In this document: in pieces, positions 1-10,634 of the stretch
How positions within the stretch are numbered: the stretch's first letter is position 1
How the letters are laid out: each line of letters opens with the position of its first letter
From: Armillaria gallica
Taxonomy: Eukaryota > Basidiomycota > Agaricomycetes > Agaricales > Physalacriaceae
Assembly (NCBI GenBank): GCA_037576215.1
Contig: JBANDB010000007.1
Span: 3,751,001 to 3,815,000 of the forward strand
Direction of reading: 5' to 3'
Length of the DNA stretch: 64,000 bases
Position numbers and translations under genes: made by a program
The notes under the pieces: model-generated
Told to the model about the DNA's origin: nothing
What the model saw: only the letters and a program-made list of their open reading frames with translations
The model's database searches: none

Positions 1-915
1 TTAGGAAACAAATTTGCAATAGTTTTCGTGGATTTGATTTGAAATAGAAATGGTCAGAGCCGATGGAAACCGATAATGTTACAGGTGAGAGAGGAAGTTG
101 AACAGTGGATTTTCGGATGGTGACTTTGGCTAATGGGCCAGGTTTGTCTGGGTAACGGCGATGGAAATCTTTGATGAACTTGTCGGCGGAGAACTCGGTG
201 GCCAGTAACCAAGCAAATTCTTCGTTGGTACCTTCATAGCCTAACCATTGGATCCTGTAGAGGAGAGGACACCGGAACCGGCGGTCAATCTTGGAATCTA
301 GGATCTGAGCTATTTCATACTGCTCTTCACCATCGACTTCTACTGGAGGTGGCAGAGGTTGAGTGCGATTAGGGATGGTGTTTTCTTCTACTGGTTCCAG
401 TTGAGATACATGGAAGATGGAGTGAATGGCATGGAGGTCCGACAGAAGTTTGAGCGTGAAGGAATGGGAGCCTGGTTGAGATATGATTTCGAATGGGCCA
501 AGGAATTTCTCTGCGAATTTCGCAGTAGGACATGTAGTCTTGATATGCTTGGAGCTAAGGAAGACTTTGTCACCTACTTTGAATGGAGGGGCTGGATTCT
601 GACACTTGTCTGCCTGAACCTGGTAGCGAGATTGCGCCTGAGTGATTTCGTCGTGTAGGAATTGGTGTAGTTCGTCTAGGTTGACTACAAAGTCATGGGC
701 CCAAGCAGAGGTGATATCACGTTCAGGGTGAAAGGTGATATTAGAATGGTAGCCTTTGTTGGCAAAGAATGGAGAGATTCCAGTGGAGGCATTCGGAGCA
801 TTGTTGTATGCAAATTCAGCAATGAGTAGTAGTAAATCCCAGTTGTCCTGTTGGTAAGAACAATAAATGTGGATGTACTGTTCCAAGGTTTGGTTTGCAT
901 GTTCTGTTTGTCCGT
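1..915 (-). pseudogene. Gypsy integrase C-terminal half plus chromodomain (partial)
   Basis: One minus-strand frame is open from 915 to the window edge, about 300 codons without a stop. It starts at the glutamate-bearing GQTEHANQTLE motif that completes the integrase DDE triad. It continues through the GPY/F-like region (FLGPFEIISQPGSHSFTL) and ends in a chromodomain-like core (LLYRIQWLGYEGTNEEFAW). The chromodomain of chromoviruses is thought to steer integration to heterochromatin. The first part of the same integrase lies beyond the insert at 2644-3338. No start codon is expected because this is an internal part of Pol. Confidence 0.88.
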
Positions 916-2643
916 TGATGAGCCTGCAGGCTCTGTATGCTCAGAATTCGCGGATTTATCCATTCATCACCTAATACCTTCGAAACGACACCATTATAAT
1001 CCTCACACACTTGATAATATTGCCAACACTCAATAATACCATGGATTTTTGCAGTATAAGCCACAAACATTCAGATCCAGTCCTAAAACCATGACATCCA
1101 CTCCTCACACACTCTGTTATCCTTTCCAGCTCACCTCGCATCACAATTACCGTATCCCATCACAGCAAGGCACCTTTGATCGACAATCATCCTAAAACGG
1201 GGTTGCTATATCACTCAGAAGCACTAGTTGATGTGCCCATCAATCATTTAATGAAATGATGTGATTGACACGAGTACCCTCCCAGCTACGATAATTACAG
1301 CTATGGCAACTATAGACTGTGTTTACTAAGGCTGTTACAGTGCCAAGACTTCGAATTATCGTTGCCCCACGCATACACCTCAGCACGGCAACTGCAGCTC
1401 AATAATCCGCAGCTACACAGCACCTCATGATCCGCTCATCGCTCAATAAAACCACACGGTTCACATCCATACACGGCAACATCAAGGACTTGCTGTTACT
1501 TTAGAACCACAGATACCATATGTTTACTACGGCTATTACAAAAGCCAAGGACTTACAGCCTTACTAAGGCTCCGAAGAATATTCTATTTATAAAATCGTA
1601 CTTGTAGTATAAAAACTAGGTAGAAACCGCATTTTTAGAGCTAGTTCTTACCCAGTTGACGAGGCTACGGCATTACCAGTCAGCTACAGTTACTCCAAGT
1701 TATTCCCCACCACTTGCTTTACTCTTTAAACGTTGTTGGTTGCACCAATACACGAAATCTTGTGTCAATAACTTGCTTTTGTCTTTTAATGCCACAACAT
1801 CACTTCACTTTCACCACATAGGATTGTTGCATCGCTTTCACCTTCTACATCGCCATCGTTTTCATCACCCAGTTCAGTATTGCCTCTGTGTAGGCCCAGT
1901 TCAGCTCCATAGGATCACCCTCGTCTTTATCATTGTTTGGAGTTGCCATGCATCTATTGCCGCAGCACCCCACTCAGCACCTCAGTTGCTATGATTTCTA
2001 CCAGTTTCTTGCAGTCTCCGTACGTTTATTGCTATTGTTTCGACTCACAATATTAGGTACACCCCAAGCCACGTTTACTAGGCTATTTTGACGTCTTCTA
2101 GTCCATTGCCACGATTTCTAGCACGTTGCTATGATTACCAGTCCTTCCACACGATTACTTGCCCTCCCCCACGATTACTAGAGCATCGCAACGTTTTCCA
2201 GCACCTCCCTACGTTTTCCAGTCCATCCCCACGATTTCTATCGCATTGCTACGATTTCTAGTCCCTCCCCACGTTTTCTAGACCGTTGCTACGATTTCTA
2301 GCACGTTGCTACGATTTCTAGACCCATTTTTGTGGTCTCTAGTTCATTTTCGCAGTTTCTATTGCGGTTTCTTGGTATTCAAGTCATACCAGATTCCATC
2401 CCATCTCGTTTATTGAGATCCTTCCTGGCTTACAGCCAACGTCTATTAGTACTCCTTGACCAAGAGTACTACTTCGCTGACTGAAAGTCGCAGTGTATCT
2501 TGTGTTATTGAGGAATTGACCACACGGAGGTGCACTGAACCACTCGCAAACACATTGCCTTGATTGCTGTGTTGCTACGTTAATTGCCTAAGCTCTCACC
2601 GAGTTTTGGGTGTTGCCATTGCCATGGAAGTCTAGGCTCATCA
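916..2643. mobile_element. 1.73-kb insertion with 10-bp terminal inverted repeats inside gypsy integrase
   Basis: The left end reads TGATGAGCCT (916-925) and the right end is its exact inverse AGGCTCATCA (2634-2643). The integrase frame stops at YHPEAD just right of the insert and resumes at GQTEHANQ just left of it, so the insert boundaries are fixed by the protein. Flanking bases 912-915 (CCGT) and 2644-2647 (CTGT) look like a 4-bp target-site duplication with one change. No long ORF is seen. The TG...CA ends and the TSD length would fit a long solo LTR or a non-autonomous LTR element. A non-autonomous TIR transposon is the alternative. Confidence 0.75.
2085..2345. repeat. Degenerate tandem repeat, about 20-22 bp unit
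   Basis: Within the 1.73-kb insert, about a dozen degenerate copies of a unit resembling TTGCTACGATTTCTAGC follow one another, with ACGATTTCTAG or ACGTTTTCCAG as the core and CCCTCCCC- or CACGTTGCT-type joints. No coding function is seen. Confidence 0.7.
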
Positions 2644-3338
2644 CTGTCAGCCTCCGGGTGATATCCGGAAGTGAAGTGAAGTTCCATGTCAAGGGCTTTA
2701 GCAAGGGCACGTGTGAATTGGGAGACAAACTCAGAGCCGCAGTCAGAAGTGATGTGGTTAGGAACACCATGCTTAGAGAAAACATGAATGACGAATAACC
2801 GGGCGAGTTCTTCAGAATTAATGGTGTCATGTGTAGGGATAAAGATAGCTTGCTTGCTTGCGCAGTTGATTACAACAAGGATAGCAGTGAATCTGTTGGA
2901 GTCCGGTAGCTGTTCAATGAAATCCATTGAAATGGAATCCCATGGGTGTTCCAGAACTGGCAAGGGTTTAAGCAAACCATAAGGGCGATGTCTAGGTGTC
3001 TTGTTGCAACCACAAACCGTACAAGATTTGACGTAGTGGTGATCATATTCATGCATCTGTGGCCAGGTATAGCTCCGTCGGACTAATTCCAAGGTCCAAT
3101 TTTGGCCAAAATGACCTGCCAAGATGTGATCGTGATTATTCTGTAAGACACAGAGATGGAGATCCTCGGAGTCAGGGACATAGATGCAATTATCGAGATG
3201 GAGAATGTCTGATTCATCTACGGACCACTGAGAGGGAGAAGTGGGAGTGGAGGAATTGGCCTGTCGAAAACCTTTGGAGGCCGTGGAGTCAGATAGTTGT
3301 GCTTGCTTGATATCTGAATAGAGCTTGTCAATGTCCAT
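2644..3338 (-). pseudogene. Gypsy integrase, zinc-binding domain and first part of catalytic core
   Basis: The translation contains an HHCC zinc-binding domain (HDHILAGHFGQNWT, then SCTVCGCNK). The core follows with the first catalytic aspartate in ISMDFIEQLP and the second in ITSDCGSEFVS. It runs to YHPEAD, where the 1.73-kb insert cuts it; the frame then reads a few nonsense residues inside the insert to a stop near 2580. Upstream (3339-3581) the frame carries the RNase H to integrase linker but holds at least two stops. The function would be integration of the retrotransposon cDNA. It is not functional here because the third catalytic residue lies on the far side of the insert. Confidence 0.9.
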
Positions 3339-3581
3339 TATAGCACTAGCACGGAGGGTAGGGCCTTCAAGAAAAGTAGCACGGAGGGAAGCGGAGAGTT
3401 GTTCCTGAGTGAATACAGGGCGGAAATTGTGGGGATTGACTGCTGCATATTGACTATCCCCCTCTTTTGGATAGACATCCCATCATCTAGTGAGTGCATC
3501 CAGTTTTCCCCCGAGTTTCCCCAGTCGGAACCGGATTACTAGGTTGAACTGGGAGAGGTATTCAGACCACCGGACTTGCCA

Positions 3582-4886
3582 TCAGGTAAGAATCTTGGTG
3601 GTGGAAAAATATTCAAGATTCTTGTGGTCTGTAACAATGTCAATTGGGTCTGCAGAGCCTTCAAGGTAATGGCACCAGTATTTAAAGGCTTCAAAGATAG
3701 CTAGAAGCTCTTTATCATGGGTGTCGTAGTTGAGTTTGGCATTGTGAAGGCTCCAGGATAGGAATGCAATGGGGTGGATTTCGCCGTCTTCAAGGTAGAT
3801 GGAGAGGATAGCAGCAATAGCGTAGTTGGAGGCATCGGTCTCCACAACCAATTGCCGGTCGGGGACCCAATGGGTAAGGATAGGAGCGTGAGTGAAGGCT
3901 TGCTTTAGTTCATTGAAAGCAGCCATACACTTGTCATCAAATTTCCACAGAGTTCCTTTGCATGTGAGGTGGGTTAGAGGAATAACTATGTCGCTGTATT
4001 TGTGGATAAAACGGCGGTAGAAATTGGCGAAGCCAAGGAAGGATTGAATATCCTTAACTTTCCACAGAACTGGCCAGTCTAAAATGGCTTTGACCTTGTC
4101 TTCAGACATGCAGAGGCCCTCCGGTGATAGAATGTAGCCTAGATATTCCACGGAGTCCCAGTGAAACTCGCATTTGGATCCTTTGCAGTAGAGCCCATTT
4201 GCTCTTAGTCTGCATAGGACTTCGCGTACATGTTTCCGGTGCTCTGCAGGGTTGTCAGAATAAATCAGGATGTCATCAAGGTATACGACTACGGAAACAT
4301 CAAGCATGTCAGCGAAAATATCATTCATGAAGCATTGGAACGCCGTGGGAGCATTGGTGAGTCCAAAAGGCATGACATGCCATTCAAAGGAGCTGTAGCG
4401 GGTCCAGAAGGCTGTTTTCCATTCATCACCTTCAGCTATGTGTACGAGATGATAAGCATGTCGAAGATTGAGTTTGGTGTAGATGCGAGCAGAGCATGCG
4501 GAGTCGAGGAGATCAGAAATGAGTGGAAGGGGGTAACGGTCTTTCTTGGATATCTTGTTTAAGCCACGGAAATCAACACAAAGACGGAGTTCACCGGTCT
4601 TTTTCTTGACAAAAAGTACTGGAGCTCCATGAGGAGAACATGAGGGTGTGATGAATCCGCTATGGAGATTATCGTCAATAAACTCATGTAAAGCCTTGAG
4701 CTCAGACTCTGAAAGGGAGTAAATGGGACCAAGCGGAGGAGAGCTTCCTTCCTCAATATTGATCTTGAGGTCATATGGTCTATGCTCTGGGAGTTTCTCG
4801 GAGAGTGAGTCACTGAATACATCAGCAAAGTTGTGGTATTCTGCTGGTACATCTGTCATATCCGGTGGGGCTGCGGGGCCAGCCAT
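3582..4886 (-). pseudogene. Gypsy reverse transcriptase and RNase H
   Basis: This is a 434-codon frame. RT signatures are seen in order: ELRLCVDFRGLNKIS, MPFGLTNAPTAFQ and the catalytic box VVVYLDDILIYSD. RNase H follows, with the first Asp in LVVETDASNYAIAAIL, the Glu in HDKELLAIFEAFKYW and IVTDHKNLEYF. The frame ends at a TGA (3582-3584), after which the same frame continues with the conserved [11 protein letters not shown] linker. The stop is therefore a nonsense mutation, probably CGA to TGA, rather than a natural end. The upstream protease is in another frame, so Pol is also frameshifted near 4890-5058. Confidence 0.95.
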
Positions 4887-5057
4887 TCCACTAATGCTAG
4901 GTGCAGAAGGTTGGAGTGTATATTGTTGAGCTCCATCTTCAGCACAAGCTCAAACAAAAGCGGCCATGGAGATGATAGATATCTTGGGGGTAACTGTTGC
5001 AGAAAAGGAAGGAATGGTAGGGTAGGAATAGATGGGTTCATATGGCGGTGGAGTCCA

Positions 5058-5651
5058 TCAGGATCTCGGAGTTGGCTTGGAAGCCAAAGTTGGAATAGGA
5101 CTAGGAGTTGGATGAGGAATGTCTGCGCAGTTAGATGCAGTTGCATTGGAGGCCGCAGAAGCACTTGCAGAAGAAGAAACACCTGATAATGGTGAACAGA
5201 AAGTAATACTGTGCTTTGCCCAGTCAATCAACAGATTGCAGTGGGAAAGCCAGTTGTATCCCAGAACAATGTTACAGGATGAATCTAGATGAGTGATGTA
5301 GAAGTTGATAGAGATAATGTCTCTGGAAGGGAAACAGACTGGAAGGGTGATGGATTGGGAAATGTGAGATCCGGTGGAGCCGTCAAAGAGCCGAAGTTGA
5401 ACAGGAGGGATAGGTTTGGTAGGAAGGTTGTGATCCTCAATGTATTTGGAGTCGACGAAACAATGGCTAGAACCGGAGTCAACCAAGGCAAGAAAACGAA
5501 GGATGATAATGATTGGAGAGTCGTCGGACTCCGTGCTGGAGCCTACTTCAGAAGAGAGTGATATAGTGAGTGAATGATTAGAAAGAGCGGTGGTGTTGAG
5601 GGTTACAACCTCCAATGTGCAATTACAGTCAACGCAACCCTGATCTCGCAT
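5058..5651 (-). pseudogene. Gypsy aspartic protease region
   Basis: The retropepsin active-site motif is seen as [16 protein letters not shown]. Downstream, [18 protein letters not shown] fits the conserved second half of gypsy proteases, followed by a low-complexity Ala/Ser/Pro linker toward RT. It would process Gag-Pol. The frame differs from gag (stop at 5672) and from RT, so either frameshifting is used or the copy is mutated. The lengths involved suggest mutation in at least one of the two joints. Confidence 0.85.
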
Positions 5652-5671
5652 GGAGGATACAGGGCTGCCCT

Positions 5672-7098
5672 CTAGTTTTCCAGCTCTGATGGAGCCGGAT
5701 CTTCAGAGGCAGGGGCAGGTTCTTCAACTTCCACAGCACGGCCCATGGCGGGGGCCACGGCCTTGCGTTTGTTGCAATCCTTGGTCTTGTGCTTACCTCC
5801 ACAGAACATACAGAGATTGTTCTTCTGGCAGCGATCCTTTTCTTCTTGAGTAAGACAGCCGTCTTTGCCTAGCTTATCAGCATAGGGCTTTGGGTTGGAA
5901 GCAGATCCCGAGGAGTTGGAATCGGAAGACTTTGGAGCCGATCCAGAAGTCGAAGAGCTGGGGTTGGAACTGGAACCCTTGGATTTAGGGTTGTTGGAAT
6001 ATGAACCGGAGGACTTGTTTTCCCGGTTTTCATGGGATATTTCGGTCCTCCGAGTCCAATAACGAGCGTCAAGTTCTTGAGCTAGGAAACGCATGTCGTG
6101 GAGATTGTTAGGCTTTCCGTGGTAAGTCATGTCATCCTTGATGCGTGTACAAAGTCCACGGTAGAAAGCATGGCAGAGGGAATTATCGCCGTAGCCAATT
6201 TGGGAGGCGTATTGATTGAACTGAACCATATACTTCATGATTCGGTCTCTGTCATGCATCCGGAGATGTTCAAGGGCATCCTCAGCATCTCCAATGGCAT
6301 CAAAAGGGCCAAAGTTGGTTCGAAGTTCATCAAGGAAGGCGGCGTAGGAGTATTGCCATGCCAGCAGATTCCACGGATTTGGGCAGAGGATATCTGGTTC
6401 AAACCAGTCGAGGGCAGTACCAGAGAGAAAGGAAATGGCATAGTTAACTTTACTGGCATCCACTGCAAAAGCAGTGGGTCTGTCATTAAAGTTCAACTGG
6501 AGGGAGACAATGAAAGCTTTGAGTTTCCGTGGGTCAGAGCCATCAAAAGTATCAGGTTCCTTGACCTTGGTGCAGATGTTGTTAGGTCGAGGATTGTTCA
6601 ATGAAGTGGAGACCCCGCACAGCAGATTCATGAATTCCCGCAAGACGTCTTGCTCATTTGGGGGGTTGTTGCCGGGTCTGCCCAGAGCTCTGGGACCGTT
6701 GGGACCTCCAGGACCTCCAGGACCACCAGGGCCACCTGGTCCTCCTGGTCCATTAGGGCTGCCGGGTCCTCCGGGTCTGTTTGGGCTGCCCAGTTGGGAG
6801 TTGTCATCTTTGTCACCATGGTTGTGTTGGTTAGTAGCGTGAGTAGGGGTATCGGTTTCGCTTCTAGAATCATCAGATTCTGTGGTGGCCGGTTGCCCCC
6901 CGTTGGATGTGGGTTGAGGTGCTGGGGTGTGTGGATCCGGATTCTCCCGGTATCTGTCGAATATGCCAGTTCTTCGGGTGTGTGAGGGGTCATCTGGTGG
7001 AGGAGTCCCAAATGGGCTGGGAAAATTGTAATGGTTGAATTGTCAGGCGGTGAAACCGGAGTGGCTGTAGGTTTCTCTGCAAGATGGTTGTCCTCCAA
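5672..7098 (-). pseudogene. Gypsy Gag (capsid plus zinc knuckle)
   Basis: The main frame 6643-5672 contains a retrotransposon gag domain ([18 protein letters not shown], then LDWFEPDILC and MKYMVQFNQYASQIGYGD). A Ser/Asn-rich linker and a CCHC-type knuckle CMFCGGKHKTKDC follow near the C-terminus. Upstream, in the same sense, a Gly-Pro-rich N-terminal part runs to about 7098, probably with a frame change near 6640. Gag would build the virus-like particle and bind the RNA. The Gly-Pro tract also produces a spurious collagen-like frame on the other strand. Confidence 0.88.
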
Positions 7099-7489
7099 TG
7101 GAGGCCGATCTGAAAAGTTCCGGATTCTCCTTGGATGTGGATGCTGCTATATTGTCCATGGAGAATATTGGTGTTTTTCGTTTGTGGCCTTCGGCTGTTT
7201 CTGGGGGATAATTATGGGTAGTTGTCATGATTGGAGAAAAATTCAACTCAAGGGGTTGAGTTCGAATATACTGTTAGGGATGTGCCAAATAGTCAAGATA
7301 ACTGCACGAGCGGAGGTCCGCAGAGTGCGTGGGCCTTGGTGAAGCTATTAGCAATGTCACCCTTGAGCTGAAGCCCTAAGATTGGATTGCGGAGCAGAGT
7401 CCGTGGAGAGCAAAGGTTTGGATAGAAGATAGTCCAACGGAGTGGAGGCCACGGACTTGAGAGTGAAAGATTAGACTTAGAGTCAGAGA

Positions 7490-7790
7490 GAGTTTTGGCT
7501 ATACCAAGTTGATATTCGAACTGAGTATCTACAAGTAATTCTACAGTATATATATAAGTAAGTAATCCGAGTCGGAGTCCAATGGAATCTGATGGAGGTC
7601 TGTTCGCTACCGGATCTGGGTTCTAGATTTAATATGTGAAATAGTAAAATGAAACAGAAATGAAATGTCAAATGGAGTAAGGTAAATGGTAAGCAGCCGG
7701 AGGCTATGGAGATCCGATAGTGTTGTTTGGTAAGATGAATCCTATGCGTGAAGTTAGTGTGAAGTGGAGGTCCACAGCATGCGCGTAACA
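7490..7790 (-). repeat. Probable 5' LTR of the gypsy element (boundaries uncertain)
   Basis: Just upstream of gag on the minus strand lies a TATA run (near 7548-7558, read as TATATATA) and a TG-type left end, TGTTACGCGC, reading down from 7790. The matching LTR is outside the window, so both boundaries are estimates. The leader between about 7100 and 7490 holds no gene. Confidence 0.4.
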
Positions 7791-9500
7791 GTTGCCATGA
7801 AAACAGCACCAACGCTTACCTGCCCGTTTTCCCCATACCACCAATGTCCAGACCACAACGACAATGCTGGGACTGTCCGTTTCATTGCACAGGATGCCCA
7901 TCCCCTCAATGACCACCCCCGCCATACCCTCTGATTATACCTACGCCTGCAGTGCTCACTGCAATGGCACATATTTTTTTTTAATTGTGTAAATATTCTA
8001 TTTTGGACCTACATAATACATATATCTTAACATATTATAATGCCTTTGTGACTGAGTGGTTAAGTTGTGCTATATTTTAATTATCATGTTTGTGTACCTG
8101 TGTTCAAACCTTTTTGGTTGCGGTATTTTTCATTTCTGCCAGAATAATGGTCACCCTCATTAATTCCAGCTGTTCTAGAAGTTTTCCCAAGGCTATTTAA
8201 TTTTTTGCCCCTGATCAGTTGTCATGTTGCTGCACACACAGTTGACTAAGAAGTCCAGTGTTGCAGTATTCTATGAACTCTTTACTACATGTTGCATCTA
8301 AAATTGTTAAATTATCTGGTGCAACATATAACATTAATTGCTTCAATTTGCTTCACTGCTGTTACAAGTGGGTTAGTGTTGTGTCACACAAGGAGTGATT
8401 TCAGCTATATGTGGCATAGATTAACATTGTGGCTTGAATTGTGTTGCAGTGTTCAGCAAGACTTGTTATATGTGTCACAGATCAAGACTGTAGATCAAAA
8501 TGTGTTGTGCAATCCATTGATTGGAGTGATTTGTGTTGCAGGAACTCAATTGATGAATTTCATGTGTTACACAGTTTAAAACTAAACCAAATAGCATCAC
8601 AGAGCATGTAACATTACAGTTTTTGTGTTACAATATACCCTAAAATAATTATTTCCTACTATTACAATGATACCCCTGCTAAGCTTTCTATGCCTCGTGT
8701 GCTACTCAAGTCACTCAAATGTTATCAATAAAAGGTATATTCTCTCGCTCGAAGCTACAAACTAAACCTGAAGCTAGAGTGCTAAGCTGAGGGCTTGCAC
8801 ACTCCTACAACAGGGGTCTGAAACTTGTACATTATGATTACACTGCGCTATTTATCTATTTTACATTCTACAAATTAGTACCACCCAATATAGTATCATT
8901 TAAGCTGTGGGGCACCTTCCCTGGGTCATGCATATGTTGCCATAATCACGCCATTGCTTGGCGCTTACTCAGAGCTCCAGCTCAGGGCCAGATCCTGGTC
9001 TCTCAGCTGCACGACATTGGTTAACCGTGCTATCTGCATGTACTGACATTGCCTAGTATCTCCTCAGAGTTATAGCCTAGTGCACAACTCATCTTATGGT
9101 AATAATATCTTCTAGTGATTTCCATGGTCTTCTAGGACCACCAGCATCTTGTCTAGGCCTTGTGCGCTTTGGCCAAAGTCAGAGACATCAGTCTTACTTC
9201 AATTCTATACATTCTGAGGTCTAGAGCGCTAGCTCCCTGCATGGCAGTGCCATTGTGCATCATAGATCAAGGTTGCACAAAGTATCAGTTATCTCCTGAG
9301 CTTCACTGGTTCTATTCTTAGCACATGTCTTCCGGGCATTGTCAGTGTACTCAGTGTCAAGTGCTGGGGCTTTAGACTTAGTGTGACCCTTATAGTATCA
9401 CTCTGCAGTTAAGCCTTGTGCTCCACCAAGCATCACTCAAGGAACTTCATTGTCTGCACTCAGGACACTGCGCTCTAAGGTATATCTCATTGCTTTGGTA
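7791..9500. other. AT-rich intergenic DNA without a recognisable gene
   Basis: Apart from the tRNA-like head at 8042-8130, no coding frame with a recognisable motif is seen. The section 8280-8650 is rich in short TGTTGCA/TGTGTTACA-type words in both orientations, which suggests a decayed non-autonomous element, but no ends could be fixed. The section 8930-9500 looks like decayed, unclassifiable sequence. Confidence 0.5.
8042..8130 (+). repeat. tRNA-Ser/Leu-like SINE head or decayed tRNA gene
   Basis: The segment carries an A-box-like GTGACTGAGTGGTTAAG (8048-8064), very close to the D-arm of class II tRNAs such as tRNA-Ser. A B-box-like TGTTCAAACC follows at 8101-8110. The spacing is right for an RNA polymerase III internal promoter. 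The acceptor stem does not pair well and the sequence between the boxes is A/T-rich, so a working tRNA is unlikely. A tRNA-derived SINE head fits better. Confidence 0.5.
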
Positions 9501-9509
9501 TCTAGGTCT

Positions 9510-10590
9510 TATAAAATGTATGTATTGATACATTTCGTGAAATTACATGTGTGAACGCTTTTCAAGTGTGTCACCATACAACATATTCTGCTCATCAGGT
9601 AGCTGAGCTAATGTTCGAACATGTTTACAAGCACCATGGAATGCCATGACGGATCATAAGTGATCAAGATTCACTCTTCACAAGTGTCTTTTGGAAACAG
9701 CTTCATGAGCTAACAGGGACCCAGCTTAATATGTCCAGTGCTTACCATCCTCAGAGTGATGGTTCCACTGAACATGCTAATTGTACTATCACCCAGATGC
9801 TACAGCAGTGTGTCAATACAACACAGAAGGATTGGGTATCAAAGCTACCTGCCATCGAGTTCACTATCAATTGCACTCGCTCGGAAACCACAGGATACGC
9901 TCCATTTATGCTTAATACAGGATGGATGCCATGCTCAATGATTTGAAATTCTAATATGAAGAATGAATTCCCTTCTGTTAGAACCTTTGCCCAACTCTGC
10001 CATTTAGCAATCATGTCTGCTCATGATGCAATTCTGGAAGCCCGAGTCAAGCAGACTAGACTTGCAAATCAGAAACAACATGTTGAACCATTCCATGAAG
10101 GGGATTTAGTCTATGTCTCAATGCAAAATTTGAAGTTTGCGAAGGTTTAGCTCGGAAATTAATCCCAAAGTATATCGGTCCCTACAAGATCACAAAAGAT
10201 TTTGAAAATCATTCATTTCGGGTGGAGCTTCCTTCAAGTTTTATCCAGCAGGGAGTTCATCCCGTTTTTCATTCTTCCTTGCTTTGAGTTCATGTTCCTA
10301 ACGATGATCATCAATTCCCTGGATGCCTCGATACCCAATTATATGAGACTCCAGAAGCTGAACCACAGTGGAAGATAGATTGCATTGCATCACATCATGG
10401 CACAAAGGAGCAAGCCATATTCAAGGTTAAGTGGACAACGGAAGATGTCACTTGGTTGCCCTATGATCAAATTTCGGGTCTTGAGTGCCTCACAGACTAC
10501 CTCAACTTGCTGGGTTGTGGGTCCATCAGTCAGCTTCCAACAGGTCACACAGCACCCCCAGAGGATCTGGAACAGGATGGAATATCTATA
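9510..10590 (+). pseudogene. Decayed gypsy integrase and chromodomain
   Basis: Readable pieces in order: the end of the core (VAELMFEHVYKHHGMP, then a stop), ISDQDSLFTSVFW, LNMSSAYHPQSDGSTEHAN with the catalytic Glu, the C-terminal domain (KYIGPYKITKDFENHSFRV, VHPVFHSSLL), and a chromodomain-like segment (EQAIFKVKWTTEDVTWLPY). Stops and frameshifts break it, including a one-base loss near 10145 where FAK should continue to GLARKLIPK. It cannot give a full-length integrase. Confidence 0.85.
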
Positions 10591-10634
10591 GGGTTAATGT
10601 CATTTGAGTTAAGCCCTAGCGTGAGGATACATAA

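Larger units (their letters stand above)
1..7790 (-). mobile_element. Chromodomain Ty3/gypsy LTR retrotransposon, truncated at left edge
   Basis: Read on the minus strand, the element runs in the order Gag (7098-5672), aspartic protease (5651-5058), reverse transcriptase/RNase H (4886-3582), integrase N-terminal half (3338-2644), then integrase C-terminal half and chromodomain (915-1). PR-RT-RH-IN is the Ty3/gypsy gene order, and a chromodomain after integrase places it with chromoviruses. The 3' LTR lies outside the window. The element is damaged: frameshifts between gag, protease and RT, a stop after RNase H, and a 1.73-kb insert inside the integrase. The reading frames are still long, so the copy is only moderately old. 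Confidence 0.93.

Noticed and set aside
6474..6842. Collagen-like Gly-Pro-Pro frame on the plus strand
   Set aside because: It is the antisense of the Gly-Pro-rich N-terminal part of gypsy Gag on the minus strand and has no other support.
7970..8660. A full SINE or MITE with defined ends
   Set aside because: Only the tRNA-like head is clear; no target-site duplication or terminal repeat could be found.
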